From contig NZ_JAFIEU010000002.1 of the NCBI RefSeq assembly GCF_020832325.1, positions 1-64,000 on the forward strand: 64,000 bases of DNA, read 5' to 3'. A program made the position numbers and the translations under genes. The first letter of the stretch is position 1. Every line of letters starts with the position of its first letter. The notes beneath the pieces were generated by a model. The model saw only the letters and a list, made by a program, of their open reading frames with translations. It made no database searches and had not been told where the DNA came from. Shown here piece by piece: positions 9,099 through 17,935 of the stretch. The DNA is from Lunatimonas sp. GTDB lineage: Bacteria > Bacteroidota > Bacteroidia > Cytophagales > Cyclobacteriaceae.

Positions 9099-9854
9099 AT
9101 GAAAGAAGAGCGGATACTCATTGTGGAAGATGATGTAAATATTTCGGAGAATATCGAAGAGATTTTACAGCTTTTGGGATATGTAAATATTGATATAGCC
9201 AACTCGGCTAATCAGGCGATCAAGGTCGTGAAGAAATACCGCCCAGACATGGTGTTTATGGACATCAAGCTGAAAGGGGATAAGGATGGGATAGAATTGG
9301 GTGAAATCATTCAGCAGATGGTGGATGCCCCGATTGTTTACGTGACCTCCTACAGTGACCCCGCGATCATCGAACGGGCAAAAAGAACCCATCCAGCTGG
9401 TTTTATCGTGAAGCCGTTTAATAGCAACGACATCCATGCGATGGTGGAGATTGTACTATACAATCAACGAACCCGTCCTACCATGGTCGATCACGGCGGT
9501 GCTGCCCCTGAAATCAGCCCGTATTTAGTAACCGATGCGGTGTTTATCAAAGCAGACAACTCTTTCGAGCGCGTAAACTATACCGATATTTATTATGTGG
9601 AGGCGAATGGCAATATGGTGACGATTTTTACCAAAAACCGAAACTTCACCATCCGAAAGTCCATGAAAGACATGGAAGAGAAATTGCCTTCCAACCTGTT
9701 TTTGAGGGTACAGAAGTCTTTTATCGTGCAGTTAGCACAGATTGAAAACTTCAATACGAAAGAGATTACGCTGAAAACCAACGATGTGGTGCCGGTGGGC
9801 AGGCAGTACTACAATTCCTTCCTGGCCAAACTAAACACCATTACGGAAAGCTAG
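9099..9854 (+). CDS. Response regulator with LytTR DNA-binding domain (orphan)
   Basis: This 251-residue protein has a receiver domain with acidic pair IVEDDVNISENI, phosphoacceptor Asp in MVFMDIKLKGDKDG (about 55), VYVTSYSDPAI and FIVKPFNSNDI. A linker follows, then a LytTR domain (FIKADNSFERVNYTDIYYVE, FLRVQKSFIVQL). No kinase is adjacent other than the LytS protein at 7058, which already has a partner. This regulator is therefore an orphan or a second output of the same kinase. A structured non-coding leader of about 240 bases separates it from the first regulator. It ends nine bases before the convergent phoH gene. Confidence 0.94.
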   Translation: MKEERILIVEDDVNISENIEEILQLLGYVNIDIANSANQAIKVVKKYRPDMVFMDIKLKGDKDGIELGEIIQQMVDAPIVYVTSYSDPAIIERAKRTHPAGFIVKPFNSNDIHAMVEIVLYNQRTRPTMVDHGGAAPEISPYLVTDAVFIKADNSFERVNYTDIYYVEANGNMVTIFTKNRNFTIRKSMKDMEEKLPSNLFLRVQKSFIVQLAQIENFNTKEITLKTNDVVPVGRQYYNSFLAKLNTITES

Positions 9855-9863
9855 AATCATTGC

Positions 9864-11210
9864 CTACAGCAGGTCGTTGGCCAAGTTGGCCAGTTCAGAC
9901 CGCTCCCCTTTCTCCAGCTTAATATGTGCATAGATGGGATGGTTTTTTACACGGTCTATCAAATAAGATAGACCGTTGCTTTGACTGTCCAAATAAGGGG
10001 TGTCTATTTGGAATACATCGCCTGTAAAAACTATCTTCGTATTCTCTCCCGCGCGGCTGATGATGGTCTTCACTTCATGAGGTGTCAGATTTTGCGCCTC
10101 ATCCACGATGAAAAAGATATTGGACAGGGAGCGTCCGCGGATATAGGCAAGGGGCTGTATGACCAGTTTTTCCAGATTTACCAGTTCCGTTATTTTTTGA
10201 AACTCCTTTTCTCCCTCTTTGTATTGGTTCTGAATAAATTTTAGATTATCCCATAGGGGCTCCATGTAGGGGTTCAACTTTGACTTGATATCTCCGGGGA
10301 GGAAACCGATGTCTTTGTTGCTTAGGGGTACGATGGGCCTGGCTAGGAAGATCTGCTTGAATTCATGCCGTTGTTCCAAAGCACCGGCAAGTGCCAACAA
10401 AGTTTTACCGGTTCCTGCCACCCCTTGTATGCTGACCAATTTTATCGCTGGGTTTAGAATGGCATGCAGTGCAAAGGTTTGCTCTGCATTTTTAGGTTTG
10501 ATATTGTAGGCGGTTTTCTTCTCAATCTTCTCCAGTTGGTTTAAATCGCTGTTGTAAAAAGCGAGCACAGACTTGCTGTTATTTTTTAGGATGTAGAACG
10601 TGTTGGGCTCCTTCAATTTTTCATGCGGGATCTTGGAGGCCTCGATCACTCCTTTGTCGTACAGCTCATTGATCAATTCCGGGTTTACCTCATCGATGAT
10701 GCGCTTGCCGGTATTTTCCAATTCGGAGATGTTCTTTATCTTGCCGGTTTCGTAGTCCTCTGCGGTGATTTCTAGGGACTTGGCCTTTAGGCGCAAATTA
10801 ATGTCCTTACTGACCAGGATAACCTTTCTCCCCTTTTCAGACTGTTTGAGGCTAAGGGCTGCATTCAGAATTTTGTGATCATTCTTCTCCTCTCCGAATA
10901 TATCGTTGGCATTCAGCTTGTTTTCCGGATTCATCAGTACCTTGAAGTGGCCCTTTCCCTTCCCGTTGAGGGGAGTCCAGTCATGAATCATATAGTCCTT
11001 TGACAGATCGTCGAGCAGCCGGATGAATTCTCGAGCCTCAAAGTTTTTGGTATCGTTTCCCTTTTTGAACTGGTCCAACTCCTCCAATACCGTGATCGGA
11101 ATGACCACATCGTGTTCGGCAAAGTTCATGATGGAATTGTGGGCATAGAGTATGACGGAGGTATCCAATACAAAAATTTTTCGGTCGGCAGACTTTTTCA
11201 CACGAGGCAT
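9864..11210 (-). CDS. PhoH-family protein with N-terminal PIN domain (PhoH2)
   Basis: This is 448 residues from ATG at 11210; the GTG at 11216 in the track is a two-codon extension. An N-terminal PIN RNase domain begins KIFVLDTSVILYAHN, with conserved acidic residues through about residue 155. The C-terminal PhoH ATPase/helicase domain has Walker A GVAGTGKTLLALAGAL and Walker B FFIVDEAQNLTPHEVKTIIS followed by KIVFTGD. PhoH2 proteins couple RNA unwinding to RNA cleavage. It ends nine bases from the convergent regulator gene. A 145-base gap separates its start from aroE upstream. Confidence 0.94.
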   Translation of the reverse strand: MPRVKKSADRKIFVLDTSVILYAHNSIMNFAEHDVVIPITVLEELDQFKKGNDTKNFEAREFIRLLDDLSKDYMIHDWTPLNGKGKGHFKVLMNPENKLNANDIFGEEKNDHKILNAALSLKQSEKGRKVILVSKDINLRLKAKSLEITAEDYETGKIKNISELENTGKRIIDEVNPELINELYDKGVIEASKIPHEKLKEPNTFYILKNNSKSVLAFYNSDLNQLEKIEKKTAYNIKPKNAEQTFALHAILNPAIKLVSIQGVAGTGKTLLALAGALEQRHEFKQIFLARPIVPLSNKDIGFLPGDIKSKLNPYMEPLWDNLKFIQNQYKEGEKEFQKITELVNLEKLVIQPLAYIRGRSLSNIFFIVDEAQNLTPHEVKTIISRAGENTKIVFTGDVFQIDTPYLDSQSNGLSYLIDRVKNHPIYAHIKLEKGERSELANLANDLL

Positions 11211-11355
11211 AGGCACAAAATCTTAGGTTTTCTACACGCGATAAGTTAGAAAATTTAACTCTTGCGTAAGCCAATTTGATCAAAAAATATTCTGACTGAA
11301 AGCCTCTAGGACGCTATGCGGTTGATTATCAATAAAAAAATCTACTCCTTACGGG

Positions 11356-12105
11356 CTAGCGATTCCAAATATCCCAGGATGCCTCCGCCTGTAGGTGCAA
11401 CATCTCCAAACCGTTTTTTACCTTCGCCCCTTTTTCAGCCATCGCAATCATGATCGCGGTGTTTTCCGGGTTATAGACCAAATCGTACACGAGGTGTCGG
11501 CTATCAATTTGCGCGATAGGTATGTCGGGGGTTCGCTCGGTATTCGGGTAGGTACCCAGAGGGGTGGTGTTGATAATCAGTGTATACGCTTGCAGCAAAG
11601 CTGAATTACTGTGTAGGTCTTCGTAAGTAATCAGCAAGGGATCTTCCTGGTTTACCTTGGTTCGGGATACGCGTAGGTAGGCGATGTTTAAATCAATCAG
11701 GGCCTGTACGACTGCTTTGGAAGCGCCGCCGGTGCCCAGCACAAGTGCCCTGGGCCGGGCATCACCCAGCCAGGTTTCAAGGGAAGACTTGAAGCCGTAA
11801 TAGTCGGTGTTATATCCGAAGAGTTTCCCCTTGCTGATCTTAATGGTATTTACTGCTCCAATGGCTTCGCAAGCAGGGTCTAGTTCATCCATAAAGGGGA
11901 TAACCTGTAATTTATATGGAATGGTCACATTGAGACCTACCAGTTCCGGATTGGATACGAGTACCTGATTGAGATCCGATATGTCGGGTATTTCGTATAA
12001 GTTGTACAGACAGTCGTGAAGCCCCTCTTTTTCAAATTTATCGGTGAAGTATTTTTTCGAAAAAGAATGGGATAGGGGAAAACCAATTAAGCCGAATTTT
12101 TTCAT
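11356..12105 (-). CDS. aroE: Shikimate dehydrogenase
   Basis: This is a 249-residue NADP-dependent enzyme that reduces 3-dehydroshikimate to shikimate. The shikimate-binding segment GFPLSHSFSKKYF is at the N-terminus. The catalytic Lys lies in VGLNVTIPYKLQVIPFMDEL, and the nucleotide-binding loop reads LVLGTGGASKAVVQAL. It feeds the pathway whose other steps (aroF, aroB, aroA) are in the attenuated operon at 50-54 kb, but it lies about 40 kb away. Two bases separate it from the DUF368 gene upstream, so it is probably the last gene of a TPR-comA-DUF368-aroE transcript and outside the attenuator's control. Confidence 0.96.
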   Translation of the reverse strand: MKKFGLIGFPLSHSFSKKYFTDKFEKEGLHDCLYNLYEIPDISDLNQVLVSNPELVGLNVTIPYKLQVIPFMDELDPACEAIGAVNTIKISKGKLFGYNTDYYGFKSSLETWLGDARPRALVLGTGGASKAVVQALIDLNIAYLRVSRTKVNQEDPLLITYEDLHSNSALLQAYTLIINTTPLGTYPNTERTPDIPIAQIDSRHLVYDLVYNPENTAIMIAMAEKGAKVKNGLEMLHLQAEASWDIWNR

Positions 12106-12107
12106 CG

Positions 12108-13046
12108 TTATTCCGAAGTTTTGGTGTATGCCGCTAAGCGTTCTATACCCACTACCAGCACCACGCCTACCAGAAATGCCAGGATGGCCAACAAAAAATG
12201 GGCTTCCTCTCCCGTCGCAAGTTGATAGTGGTGTGGCCAGATGTTCTTGGTGAGAAAGGGCTTTTGTTCTCCGCTACTCGAAAGCCGGTAAGAAAGTACC
12301 TCCTTCCAAGGCCAAATTTTGTTGATGGACCCGAGCATAAATCCGGATAAGAAGGCCAGTGTGATGGCATGGAAACGCTTCAGAAGCCACGATATCAACC
12401 TGCTAAAGGAAAGAATTCCCACAATACATCCTACTGCAAAGACACCCAAGGTCAGGATATCTTTCTCGTTGACAGCCCGGAGAATCTGCTCATATTGGCC
12501 CAAAATCAATAGAATAAAGCTTCCGGAGATTCCGGGCAAAATCATGGCACAGATGGCTATAGATCCAGATAAGAACGTAAACCAGATAGTCTCGGGTGTG
12601 GCTACCGGAGGGATCTCGGTGATGAAATAGGCAATCGCAGTGCCCAAAGGAATCGCTACAATTGCGAACAGGTTCCACTTTCGGATATCCCTTAAGATCA
12701 CTATCGCACTTATGAGGATCAGCCCACAGAAAAACGACCAAAGTGGTATCGCATGATTTTCCATCAGAAAGGTGATGGCCCGGGAAAGGGTAAAGATGCT
12801 CGTCAAAATGCCCAGCACCAATGTAAGTAAGAAACCACCGTTTACATGCTTCCAGAAGGCTCTAATTTCCAAGCTTTTCAACAAATAAATCGCCTCCATG
12901 TCTATGGACCGGATGCTGTCCAGCAACTTTTCGTATATCTTAGTAACCAGGGCAATAGAACCCCCCGATACACCTGGTACAATGTCTGCACCTCCCATGG
13001 CCATTCCCTTCAAGAACAAAAGGAGTTTGTCTGTTACATTTCTCAT
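12108..13046 (-). CDS. DUF368 membrane protein, PopT-type polyprenyl-phosphate transporter
   Basis: This is a 312-residue polytopic membrane protein of the DUF368 family. The signature GADIVPGVSGGSIALV is at about residues 20-35, and a second internal copy reads AICAMILPGISGSFILLILG, giving the duplicated glycine-rich repeat of the family. Family knowledge: DUF368 (PopT) proteins return undecaprenyl phosphate across the cytoplasmic membrane for reuse in cell wall and polysaccharide synthesis. That fits the nearby envelope-sugar genes at 15.4-17.7 kb. ATG at 13046 follows comA after 44 bases. Confidence 0.9.
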   Translation of the reverse strand: MRNVTDKLLLFLKGMAMGGADIVPGVSGGSIALVTKIYEKLLDSIRSIDMEAIYLLKSLEIRAFWKHVNGGFLLTLVLGILTSIFTLSRAITFLMENHAIPLWSFFCGLILISAIVILRDIRKWNLFAIVAIPLGTAIAYFITEIPPVATPETIWFTFLSGSIAICAMILPGISGSFILLILGQYEQILRAVNEKDILTLGVFAVGCIVGILSFSRLISWLLKRFHAITLAFLSGFMLGSINKIWPWKEVLSYRLSSSGEQKPFLTKNIWPHHYQLATGEEAHFLLAILAFLVGVVLVVGIERLAAYTKTSE

Positions 13047-13090
13047 GAAAGTTCCCTTCGGTGTATGTTAGGTGCGGCAAAAAGGGAGCA

Positions 13091-13858
13091 TTACACTCCC
13101 AGATTCAAAAAATGGTCAAACGTATCCCCTCTCAATCCAAGGCGTAACGTCTCCAAGGAGATAAACTCGTTGGGAGCGATATTTCCCAAGTTCACATTTG
13201 CCCCCAGTAACTTGATAAACCACACCTGCTGCTCTTTTTGTGGAGCCTCCCAAATGATACGTTCTTCGGGGATTTTGGTGAGAATCTCTTCGACCAATCC
13301 TTGTCTCACCTCACCGGAATCTCTAAATAGTCCGACCGTTCCGCCCTCTCGGGCCTCGCCGATTACTTTCCAAGCACCGGCATCTAGCTCCTTTTGCATC
13401 TGCTCTATCCACTTGTAAGGAGGGATTATCTTGGCAGCGTCTTTGGATCCAACCTCAGAAAGCACCGTAACCTGCTTGGCCAGTGTGCGGATGTATTCGC
13501 ATTTTTTCTCGTGGTCCAAGGTGATGGAGCCGTCTGATACTTCTGCAAAAGTAAGCCCGTAGGTATCAAGCAGCCTTCGGTAATCCTCAAACTGACCTCT
13601 TACCAAAAAAGCTTCAAACAATGTTCCTCCAAAATACACGGGGATGCCCGCAGAGCGATATAGTTCTATTTTTTCTTTAAGTCTCTTGGTTACGTAGGAA
13701 GTAGCCCAGCCAAACTTGACTATATCGATAAAATCACCGCTTACTTCAATAAAATCTTCAACTTCCCTTAGGCTTAATCCTTTGTCCATGGCCATGGTAA
13801 ACCCCGACGTCCTAGGCTTTACCGTACGGTCTGGAATGCTCTTTAGAATGTAATTCAT
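13091..13858 (-). CDS. comA: Phosphosulfolactate synthase (ComA family)
   Basis: This is a 255-residue ComA-family protein, a TIM-barrel enzyme that adds sulfite to phosphoenolpyruvate to give (R)-2-phospho-3-sulfolactate. Motifs are DIVKFGWATSYVT, IPVYFGGTLFEAFLV, FAEVSDGSITLDHE, VLSEVGSKDA and GAWKVIGEAREGGTVGLF. In methanogens and Bacillus the product leads to coenzyme M or sulfolactate. In Bacteroidota a plausible use is supplying cysteate-type headgroups for sulfonolipids, but no other pathway gene is in the window. It lies 38 bases behind the TPR gene and 44 before the DUF368 gene. Confidence 0.92.
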   Translation of the reverse strand: MNYILKSIPDRTVKPRTSGFTMAMDKGLSLREVEDFIEVSGDFIDIVKFGWATSYVTKRLKEKIELYRSAGIPVYFGGTLFEAFLVRGQFEDYRRLLDTYGLTFAEVSDGSITLDHEKKCEYIRTLAKQVTVLSEVGSKDAAKIIPPYKWIEQMQKELDAGAWKVIGEAREGGTVGLFRDSGEVRQGLVEEILTKIPEERIIWEAPQKEQQVWFIKLLGANVNLGNIAPNEFISLETLRLGLRGDTFDHFLNLGV

Positions 13859-13896
13859 TCAATAAGTTATTTGTAAAGACGAAATAATAGGAAAAC

Positions 13897-15309
13897 TTAT
13901 TTGGTAAAATCGGTCCTATACTGGTTGATGATTTTATAAATGGCCTTTTGATGCTCCAGTTCCGGCATCAACTCAAATAAAATCACGTGTTTTTCAAACC
14001 CCAAAGTTAATGCATTTTCTAAAATTGAAAAGGCTTCTTTGTATTTCCCCGTCTTTATTAGGTATACCACTAGTCGGTAATATAGTTCGGCTTCCTCCGG
14101 CAATTCTTCCATGCCCTCTTTAATCACATCTTCCGCTTCCTCAAACCGGTTCTGGTCAAAATAGATAATGGAAAGGTTGATATAGGTCTCCAATATCCCC
14201 GGTTCTAGGTTAATCGCTTCCTCGTAAGCCTCAGAGCTTGCTTGAAGATTGCCTAGATTATACTCAGCTTCTGCCAATCCAACCCAATAGTTGGCATTTT
14301 CGTCTGAGATGTGAATCGCCTTTTTGAAATAGTGGATAGCTTCGAAATATTTCTTTTTCTTCAGCATGCACATGCCCATGCCAAACCACGCATCGTCGTA
14401 TTCGGGATCCAACTTGGCTGACTTCTTGAAATATTTAAACGCCATGTCAATCTGATTCAGCTTTTCGTAGGCTGCACCTAGGTAGCAGCAGTTCTCCGAA
14501 TTACTCCCCTCACAGTTGATCGTGTTTTGATAGGCTTCAAGCGCCAGGTCATACTGATTGGTATTCATCAATGCGTTGCCCATGTTAAAGTAGGCCGAGG
14601 CGAAGCTGTCATCAATCAGAATGGCATACTCATAGGCCGAAATGGCCTCCTCAAATTTCCCCAACCGGTTGTAAACCACACCCAAGTTGTACCAAGACCC
14701 GGCATTGTAGGGATCCTGATCGATGAATTCTTGGTAAAACTTGAGGATTTCATCAAATGACCCCTCCTCTTCGGTGATCATGGCAAGCTGAAAGAGGGCA
14801 TCCTCGTGGTTGAGTTTCAGCGTGACACAGTCTTTGTACGACTGTATGGCTTTTTCTTTCTGCCCGTCTGCACGGTACACGTTGCCTAGGAGGTAGTGTA
14901 CTTCTGCCTTGTCCTCTGCAACGGGCAGGTATCCCTCCAGCAATTCGATTGACTCACGGATACTACCCAGTAACGGGTAGGCATTTGCAAGTGCCAACAC
15001 GATATCCTCATTGTTAGGAGAGATATTGTTAAGGTGTTCCAATATTTCTACACCCTCTTCGACATCATCCAAAAAAATCAACGCCTGTGCCCTCAGCAGC
15101 TTGATCTCTTGGGAAAACGGAAACCGCTCCAAGGCGATCTGACTGGCTTTGTGGGCCTTCTTAAATTTCAGATTATCCAGGTAAAACCTGACGATATCCT
15201 CCAGCTCCTCCTCTCCAAAATACAGGTCCAAATTGGACTTCAGGGAGTTTTCGAATCTTAGAACCAACTCCCGGTCCTGTTCTGAATGGTTTTCAAAATC
15301 TCCCGTCAT
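13897..15309 (-). CDS. Tetratricopeptide repeat protein
   Basis: This is about 470 residues from ATG at 15309. The track start at 15438 would run into the epimerase gene and adds 43 atypical residues. After a short N-terminal region the protein is nearly all TPR units of 34 residues, for example AWFGMGMCMLKKKKYFEAIH and YINLSIIYFDQNRFEEAEDV. There are about a dozen repeats, no signal peptide and no membrane segment. TPR arrays are protein-binding scaffolds; the partner is unknown. It heads the likely TPR-comA-DUF368-aroE transcript, and its start lies 89 bases after the epimerase stop. Confidence 0.88.
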   Translation of the reverse strand: MTGDFENHSEQDRELVLRFENSLKSNLDLYFGEEELEDIVRFYLDNLKFKKAHKASQIALERFPFSQEIKLLRAQALIFLDDVEEGVEILEHLNNISPNNEDIVLALANAYPLLGSIRESIELLEGYLPVAEDKAEVHYLLGNVYRADGQKEKAIQSYKDCVTLKLNHEDALFQLAMITEEEGSFDEILKFYQEFIDQDPYNAGSWYNLGVVYNRLGKFEEAISAYEYAILIDDSFASAYFNMGNALMNTNQYDLALEAYQNTINCEGSNSENCCYLGAAYEKLNQIDMAFKYFKKSAKLDPEYDDAWFGMGMCMLKKKKYFEAIHYFKKAIHISDENANYWVGLAEAEYNLGNLQASSEAYEEAINLEPGILETYINLSIIYFDQNRFEEAEDVIKEGMEELPEEAELYYRLVVYLIKTGKYKEAFSILENALTLGFEKHVILFELMPELEHQKAIYKIINQYRTDFTK

Positions 15310-15398
15310 TGAATATCTTTTCTGTTTAACACATAAGTTACCAAAATTTTTGGTAGACCATACAGGTTGGGTGATAAATTTCCAGGTATTTAAGTCTA

Positions 15399-16376
15399 TT
15401 AAACGGGGATGCTTTTGCTTTCGTTCCCAGCCGCCCACAGAAGTGTTTCCTCCAATGGTCGGAACCGATAGGCGCTGAGACGCTGGGCTTTTTGGTTGTC
15501 ATAAACCAGGGGCTTGTCCGAAATCAAGCCGTTGAGTCCGTCAAATCTACCGTAACTCTTTCGCTTAAAGAGAGATGGGATAAACTTCCTCCAGCCAATT
15601 GGTTTTTTCCCAGGAAGTTCTCTGTTACCGGATAGGAGGTTGAATGCCTCCTGCAGTTGGGCCAAAAACTCTCTGAAAGGAATGCTTTCTTTGTTGATGA
15701 TATACCTGGCGTTCCAGTCTGCTTTCTGTACCAATCGGGCGATCCATTTACTAGCATCCCGAATGTCGATGTAGTTGAAATTTCCTGCCTCGGAACCGTA
15801 CTGAGAACCTAACAAGTACCTATATATGCGTGCACTGGACCGAGAATCAGTTATTTTGGGTAGTAAGGTTGTTGGGTTAAAAACCATCACCTCCAGACCC
15901 TCCTGGGCACCTCTCCATACTTCAAGTTCTGCCAGATGCTTCGATACGGCATAGGGTGAGTTGAAGTCAGAGGTGGTCCACTTGTACTGTTCGTTGATAA
16001 CATCGGTGTCTGGATCAATGCCCAATGCAGATGCAGAACTAATATATACCAATCTTTTGGTGCCCGCACTTAGCATAGCATTTACCAAGTTTGTGGTGCC
16101 TTCTGTGTTCACTTTCAGCAGTCTCTCTTCTTCTGGGGCGTTCACTGGCGTTAGTCCAGCTGCATGGACCACCATGTCCATGTCCTGTAGTGCATCTTCC
16201 AGTGACTGAAAATCGTTGATATCCCCTTCATGCCAACTGATTTGGCCTTCCAATCCATCCAACAGGTTTAACGGACTGTCTTTCCTTCTCAACCCATGTA
16301 AAGCACCTAGGTCTGCAAACTCCTTTGCCAGATAACTCCCCAAAAGGCCGGTGATGCCTGTGATTAATACCTTCAT
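15399..16376 (-). CDS. NAD-dependent epimerase/dehydratase (extended SDR)
   Basis: This is a 325-residue extended short-chain dehydrogenase. The N-terminal nucleotide motif is ITGITGLLGSYLAKEF, then VVHAAGLTP, VYISSASALG and the catalytic YxxxK in SPYAVSKHLAEL. The substrate is probably a nucleotide-sugar or dihydroflavonol-like ketone and cannot be read from sequence. Its ATG overlaps the stop of the CpsB-type phosphatase by four bases, and rfbC precedes that gene, so the three genes form one operon consistent with envelope polysaccharide metabolism. Confidence 0.9.
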   Translation of the reverse strand: MKVLITGITGLLGSYLAKEFADLGALHGLRRKDSPLNLLDGLEGQISWHEGDINDFQSLEDALQDMDMVVHAAGLTPVNAPEEERLLKVNTEGTTNLVNAMLSAGTKRLVYISSASALGIDPDTDVINEQYKWTTSDFNSPYAVSKHLAELEVWRGAQEGLEVMVFNPTTLLPKITDSRSSARIYRYLLGSQYGSEAGNFNYIDIRDASKWIARLVQKADWNARYIINKESIPFREFLAQLQEAFNLLSGNRELPGKKPIGWRKFIPSLFKRKSYGRFDGLNGLISDKPLVYDNQKAQRLSAYRFRPLEETLLWAAGNESKSIPV

Positions 16377-17122
16377 AGGGTGGAGTTAACCAACGGGAGG
16401 GACATCAGTTTTTCGTAGTATTTTTCGCTTGGCAGGTGTTCGAGTGCATCGAGGTACCGGTGGTTGTGGCAATCAGTGCCCACTACTTTTACCAACCCCA
16501 TATCGATCAGTTTTTCAGCAAATTTTTTCACTGGCTTGGAGTAATATCCAGTGATTGAAAGCAAATTTAGCTGAAAGTAGATATTACGCTCCGCCAAAGA
16601 CTCTAACAGAGTAGGGTTTTGATGCAGGTAGAGGTACCGCTCCGGATGTGCATAGATGGGTTTGTATCCGGCCGTCTCTAGTCGAAAAAGGGTATCCTCG
16701 AGGATGTGTGCCTTGTTCATGAAGCCGGTTTCTACCAATATCATGTTGTCCCCAAAGGTCAAAAGGGGTTCTTTTTTAAGGACTTTGTCATAAAACAGCT
16801 CGTCGAGATAATACTCCGCAGCCGCTTCCAGATGGATATTGATCCCCTCTTTGTTGACTGCCTTTCTGAGAGCCTGCAGGCCGGATTGAATGATTTCCGG
16901 TGTGTTTTTGTAAAACTCACTCATCACGTGTGGCGTAATGATAAGCTTCTGAAGTCCCCAGTCTGCCAGACGGCTGATTAGCTCTAGGGATTCGTCCATT
17001 GTTTGAGCCCCATCGTCTACGCCCGGAATGAGATGGCTATGCATGTCTGTCTTCATCCAAGACAGGTCCAGGGTGAGTTCTTCTTTGGTTTTCTTTTTCT
17101 TAAATAGATCTAGTAGTGACAT
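16373..17122 (-). CDS. PHP-type tyrosine-protein phosphatase (CpsB/YwqE family)
   Basis: This is 249 residues from ATG at 17122; the track uses a TTG one codon earlier. The metal-binding PHP motif TDMHSHLIPGVDDGAQTM lies near residue 27. Further ligands are in LIITPHVMSEF, HLEAAAEYYLDE, PIYAHPERYLYL and VVGTDCHNHR. CpsB-family enzymes dephosphorylate the bacterial tyrosine kinases that control capsule and exopolysaccharide export. No Wzc-like kinase is in the window. The start overlaps the rfbC stop in the form TGATG and the stop overlaps the epimerase start, so the gene is translationally coupled on both sides. Confidence 0.93.
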   Translation of the reverse strand: MSLLDLFKKKKTKEELTLDLSWMKTDMHSHLIPGVDDGAQTMDESLELISRLADWGLQKLIITPHVMSEFYKNTPEIIQSGLQALRKAVNKEGINIHLEAAAEYYLDELFYDKVLKKEPLLTFGDNMILVETGFMNKAHILEDTLFRLETAGYKPIYAHPERYLYLHQNPTLLESLAERNIYFQLNLLSITGYYSKPVKKFAEKLIDMGLVKVVGTDCHNHRYLDALEHLPSEKYYEKLMSLPLVNSTL

Positions 17123-17673
17123 CAAAGTCCTCCTCCACTCATTTTTTCAAATTCGTCTAAGGTGGGTAGCGCCAGGTCTTTGTCCGAAAGCACTGGATTA
17201 GATACTCCCCATTTTATATTTAGTCGGCTATCATCCCAGATAATTCCCCCTTCGCTTGCTTTATGGTACAGGTTGGAACATTTATATGAAAAGATAGCGT
17301 CTTCCCATACAGCGAACCCATGCGCAAAACCTTTAGGAATATAGAGCATATTCTGTAGGTTTGCATCCAATACGACGGCATGATACTGGCCGAATGTGGG
17401 AGATCCTTTTCGCAGATCCACACATACATCGAGCACTTTGCCAACGATTACCCGGGCCAGCTTGGCCTGCGCAAATTCGCCGGACTGAAAGTGTAGTCCC
17501 CGCACGATATCCCGCTCCGAAAAGGATTGATTATCTTGCATCCAAACAGTGGGTAAGCCGTGTTTTTCAAAGACATCTTGCTTATACGTCTCTAAGAAAT
17601 AGCCTCGGTCGTCCCTGAATATTCGAGGGTAAATTTCAAGTACATCTTTAATGGGAGTTTCACGTATCTCCAT
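17122..17673 (-). CDS. rfbC: dTDP-4-dehydrorhamnose 3,5-epimerase
   Basis: This is 183 residues from ATG at 17673, the usual RmlC length. The track start at 17706 is a GTG extension. The cupin enzyme isomerises dTDP-4-dehydro-6-deoxyglucose on the way to dTDP-L-rhamnose. Seen motifs are EIYPRIFRDDRGYFLETY, DNQSFSERDIVRGLHFQ (catalytic His), GKVLDVCVDLRKGSPTFGQY, IPKGFAHGF (catalytic Asp/His region) and IWDDSRLNIKW. rfbA, rfbB and rfbD are not in the window. It leads a three-gene overlapping operon. Confidence 0.96.
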   Translation of the reverse strand: MEIRETPIKDVLEIYPRIFRDDRGYFLETYKQDVFEKHGLPTVWMQDNQSFSERDIVRGLHFQSGEFAQAKLARVIVGKVLDVCVDLRKGSPTFGQYHAVVLDANLQNMLYIPKGFAHGFAVWEDAIFSYKCSNLYHKASEGGIIWDDSRLNIKWGVSNPVLSDKDLALPTLDEFEKMSGGGL

Positions 17674-17769
17674 GGGTGCGGTGTAGCTAACTGATTTTAG
17701 TATCACACAATCGAGCGATGGTCAACCTTCACGTTTGCGCATCACCCGTACTTTCTGCGTATTTTCGCC

Positions 17770-17777
17770 CAAAATTA
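17770..17777 (-). promoter_or_regulatory. Candidate -7 box for the rfbC operon
   Basis: TAATTTTG on the minus strand matches the Bacteroidota TAnnTTTG box exactly. It would give an untranslated leader of roughly 90 bases before rfbC. I see no clear -33 TTTG at the usual 19-21 spacing, so this is a candidate only. Confidence 0.4.
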
Positions 17778-17810
17778 GCTAAATTTAACCTGCTAAAATA
17801 GCAATAGAGT

Positions 17811-17818
17811 TAATTTTG
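17811..17818 (+). promoter_or_regulatory. Candidate -7 box for hflX
   Basis: TAATTTTG on the plus strand matches TAnnTTTG exactly and lies about 118 bases before the hflX start, back to back with the rfbC candidate. The -33 element is weak. Confidence 0.4.
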
Positions 17819-17935
17819 TGGCTTGTAGCCGATTTGGGCATGGGGTTTGACCGCCCTAACGCTACACAACCAACGAAAAAGACCTGTAAAGGTTAGCAAC
17901 TCAAAGGAGTTTTTCATACGTAAGAAGAAACATAC

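Noticed and set aside
15310-15438. 43-residue N-terminal extension of the TPR protein in the ORF track
   Set aside because: It overlaps the epimerase gene, lacks TPR character and an ATG at 15309 gives a clean start.
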